Shown here piece by piece: positions 5,586 through 6,537 of a stretch of 6,537 bases of DNA (the first letter of the stretch is position 1; every line of letters begins with the position of its first letter). The translations under genes and the position numbers were made by a program. The stretch lies in contig JAJZRM010000169.1 of NCBI GenBank assembly GCA_021802685.1, positions 1 through 6,537 on the forward strand, read 5' to 3'. The notes below the pieces were generated by a model. It worked only from the letters and a program-made list of their open reading frames with translations, did not search any database and was not told the DNA's origin. This stretch comes from Deltaproteobacteria bacterium. Lineage in GTDB: Bacteria > Desulfobacterota > Deferrimicrobia > Deferrimicrobiales > Deferrimicrobiaceae.

Positions 5586-6464
5586 TTGTCGATGCCCTTC
5601 ACCCTCCCCAGCATGCCTCGCCGCCGGCCCGCGGGAATCGCCCTGTATTTCGTAATTGCGGCGGCATGTTCCGCGATCGTGCCGGCGACGGCCCGCGCGC
5701 TGGGCGGTCCGCGTCCGATCACCGTTTCCGCGGAGGGAGAGTTGCGGCGCCCCGGCGCCCATACCCTTTCCCCCGGCGGAACCCTGTCCGATCTGATCTT
5801 CGCCGCGGGCGGTTTCACCGGCGACGCGGATCCGCGCGGGGCGTCCCTCACGCGGATTTCGGCCGCCGCGGCCCAGGCGGCGGAGCTGCGGGAGACGGCC
5901 GGGCGCCTCGCCCCGGAGCCCGGCGCCTCCGAGGAGGCCCGGGAAGCGGCGCGTCCCGTCGTCGCGCTTCTCCTGGGGCTGCGCCCGTCCGGAAGGGTCC
6001 CCGTGCGGATGACGCACCCCCGGCTCCTGAAAAACAGCCCCCGGGACCTGCCGCTCGAAGAGGGCGACGCGCTGCGCGTCCCCGCGAAAACGGACACCGT
6101 GAACATCGCCGGCGCGGTCCGGGCCGCTTCCGGCGCCGTGCCGTTCACCCCGAACCTGCCGCTCGCGGAGTACATCCGGCGGGCGGGGGGGTATGCCGGC
6201 GACGCGGACCGGGACCGGGTCTTCCTGCTGCGGGCGGACGGAACGACGGCCGACCTTGCGCCCGGCTTCGTTACCTGGAACGCGGCGGCCTCCCGCTGGG
6301 AGGTGACGGCGCTGGCCGGCGGTCCCCCGGAGATCGGCCCGGGAGACACGATCGTCGTTCCCCGCGCGCCGCCGCGGGGCCTGCCGCCGGACATCGCCCG
6401 GAAGCTTCCCGGGATCCTGGTGCGCGCTTCGGAGGTCGCCGGGGCGCCCGTGATCCTGCCGTGA
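5586..6464 (+). CDS. Secreted SLBB-domain protein, probable polysaccharide export/assembly factor
   Basis: A 292-residue exported protein with two SLBB-type (beta-grasp) domains as found in Wza-like outer-membrane polysaccharide exporters and GfcC-type capsule proteins. The signal peptide has a basic MPRRRPAG, a hydrophobic IALYFVIAAACSAIVPA and a likely signal-peptidase cut after Ala-Arg-Ala at residue 38. Cys28 lacks a good lipobox, so a lipoprotein is less likely. SLBB 1 starts at ITVSAEGELRRPGAHTL (45-61) with LIFAAGGFTGDAD (70-82) and ends at LEEGDALRVPA; an Ala/Glu-rich helical insert of about 40 residues interrupts it. SLBB 2 starts VNIAGAVRAASGAVPF, continues YIRRAGGYAGDADRDRVFLL and ends PGDTIVVPRAP. 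The N-terminal Poly_export domain of true Wza proteins is absent. The TTG start at 5586 is preferred because GAGGT lies 6 nt upstream; ATG 5592 is 12 nt from it, and ATG 5613 would still keep the signal peptide. It overlaps the next gene as GTGA and is divergent from ugd, placing it in an exopolysaccharide locus. Confidence 0.85.
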   Translation: MSMPFTLPSMPRRRPAGIALYFVIAAACSAIVPATARALGGPRPITVSAEGELRRPGAHTLSPGGTLSDLIFAAGGFTGDADPRGASLTRISAAAAQAAELRETAGRLAPEPGASEEAREAARPVVALLLGLRPSGRVPVRMTHPRLLKNSPRDLPLEEGDALRVPAKTDTVNIAGAVRAASGAVPFTPNLPLAEYIRRAGGYAGDADRDRVFLLRADGTTADLAPGFVTWNAAASRWEVTALAGGPPEIGPGDTIVVPRAPPRGLPPDIARKLPGILVRASEVAGAPVILP

Positions 6465-6537
6465 CGCCTTCCGCGTCGCTCACCCGGGGCGGCGGCAGGG
6501 CCTCCGCCGCCCGAAACCGGCGCTTCGCCATGACCTT
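6461..6537 (+). CDS. Start of a downstream gene, product not recognisable (cut by window edge)
   Basis: An open frame of 25 codons begins at the GTG at 6461, overlapping the SLBB gene stop as GTGA, and runs to the window end. It reads VTPSASLTRGGGRASAARNR then RFAMT. The residues are basic and low in information, like the cytoplasmic lead-in before a membrane helix; a Wzz-type chain-length determinant or tyrosine kinase often follows SLBB export genes, but nothing in the visible residues proves that. There is no strong Shine-Dalgarno for this GTG (GGAGG is about 25 nt upstream), so coupling to the upstream stop would be needed; the in-frame ATG at 6530 is an alternative start. Confidence 0.5.
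   Translation, partial: MTPSASLTRGGGRASAARNRRFAMT

Noticed and set aside
5465..6394. 309-codon open frame on the minus strand
   Set aside because: Antisense to the SLBB gene, Arg/Ser/Pro-rich; it would also run into the ugd start. The plus strand has a signal peptide and two domain repeats.

Overview
The window is a GC-rich chromosomal stretch from a Gram-negative bacterium, most likely a deltaproteobacterium-type lineage (inferred from GC content, gene style and an outer-membrane polysaccharide-export type gene, not from a marker gene). Eight protein-coding genes can be supported: six complete on the minus or plus strand and two cut by the window edges.

Left part (1-1525, minus strand): etfB followed by etfA, the two subunits of an electron transfer flavoprotein. 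etfA runs off the left edge. They are 10 nt apart with the etfA Shine-Dalgarno overlapping the etfB stop, so they form one transcript. Upstream of etfB is a 203-nt gap (1526-1728). It holds a palindrome of the kind bound by TetR-family fatty-acid regulators, a weak sigma-70-like promoter next to it, and a large inverted repeat.

Centre (1729-5468, minus strand): a nucleotide-sugar operon read ugd, rmlC-like epimerase, rmlD, rmlB. The last three genes are joined by 4-nt GTGA/ATGA overlaps. The products would make UDP-glucuronate and dTDP-rhamnose (or a related dTDP-deoxysugar) for a surface or exported polysaccharide. No rmlA is present, so dTDP-glucose must come from a gene elsewhere.

Right part (5469-6537): an AT-rich 117-nt divergent intergenic region, then a plus-strand gene for a secreted protein with two SLBB-type domains. 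It overlaps by GTGA the start of a further gene that leaves the window. This looks like the start of the export/assembly half of the same polysaccharide locus.

The most unusual structure is a family of about 50-60-nt REP-like repeats with a GGGAC theme. Two copies lie head-to-head after rmlB (24-bp perfect arms, one arm encoding the rmlB C-terminus and stop). A third lies between ugd and the epimerase gene, where it supplies the ugd C-terminus and stop and the epimerase ribosome-binding site. I see no phage, CRISPR, RNA gene, insertion sequence or evidently new defence or metabolic system; the gene content itself is ordinary.
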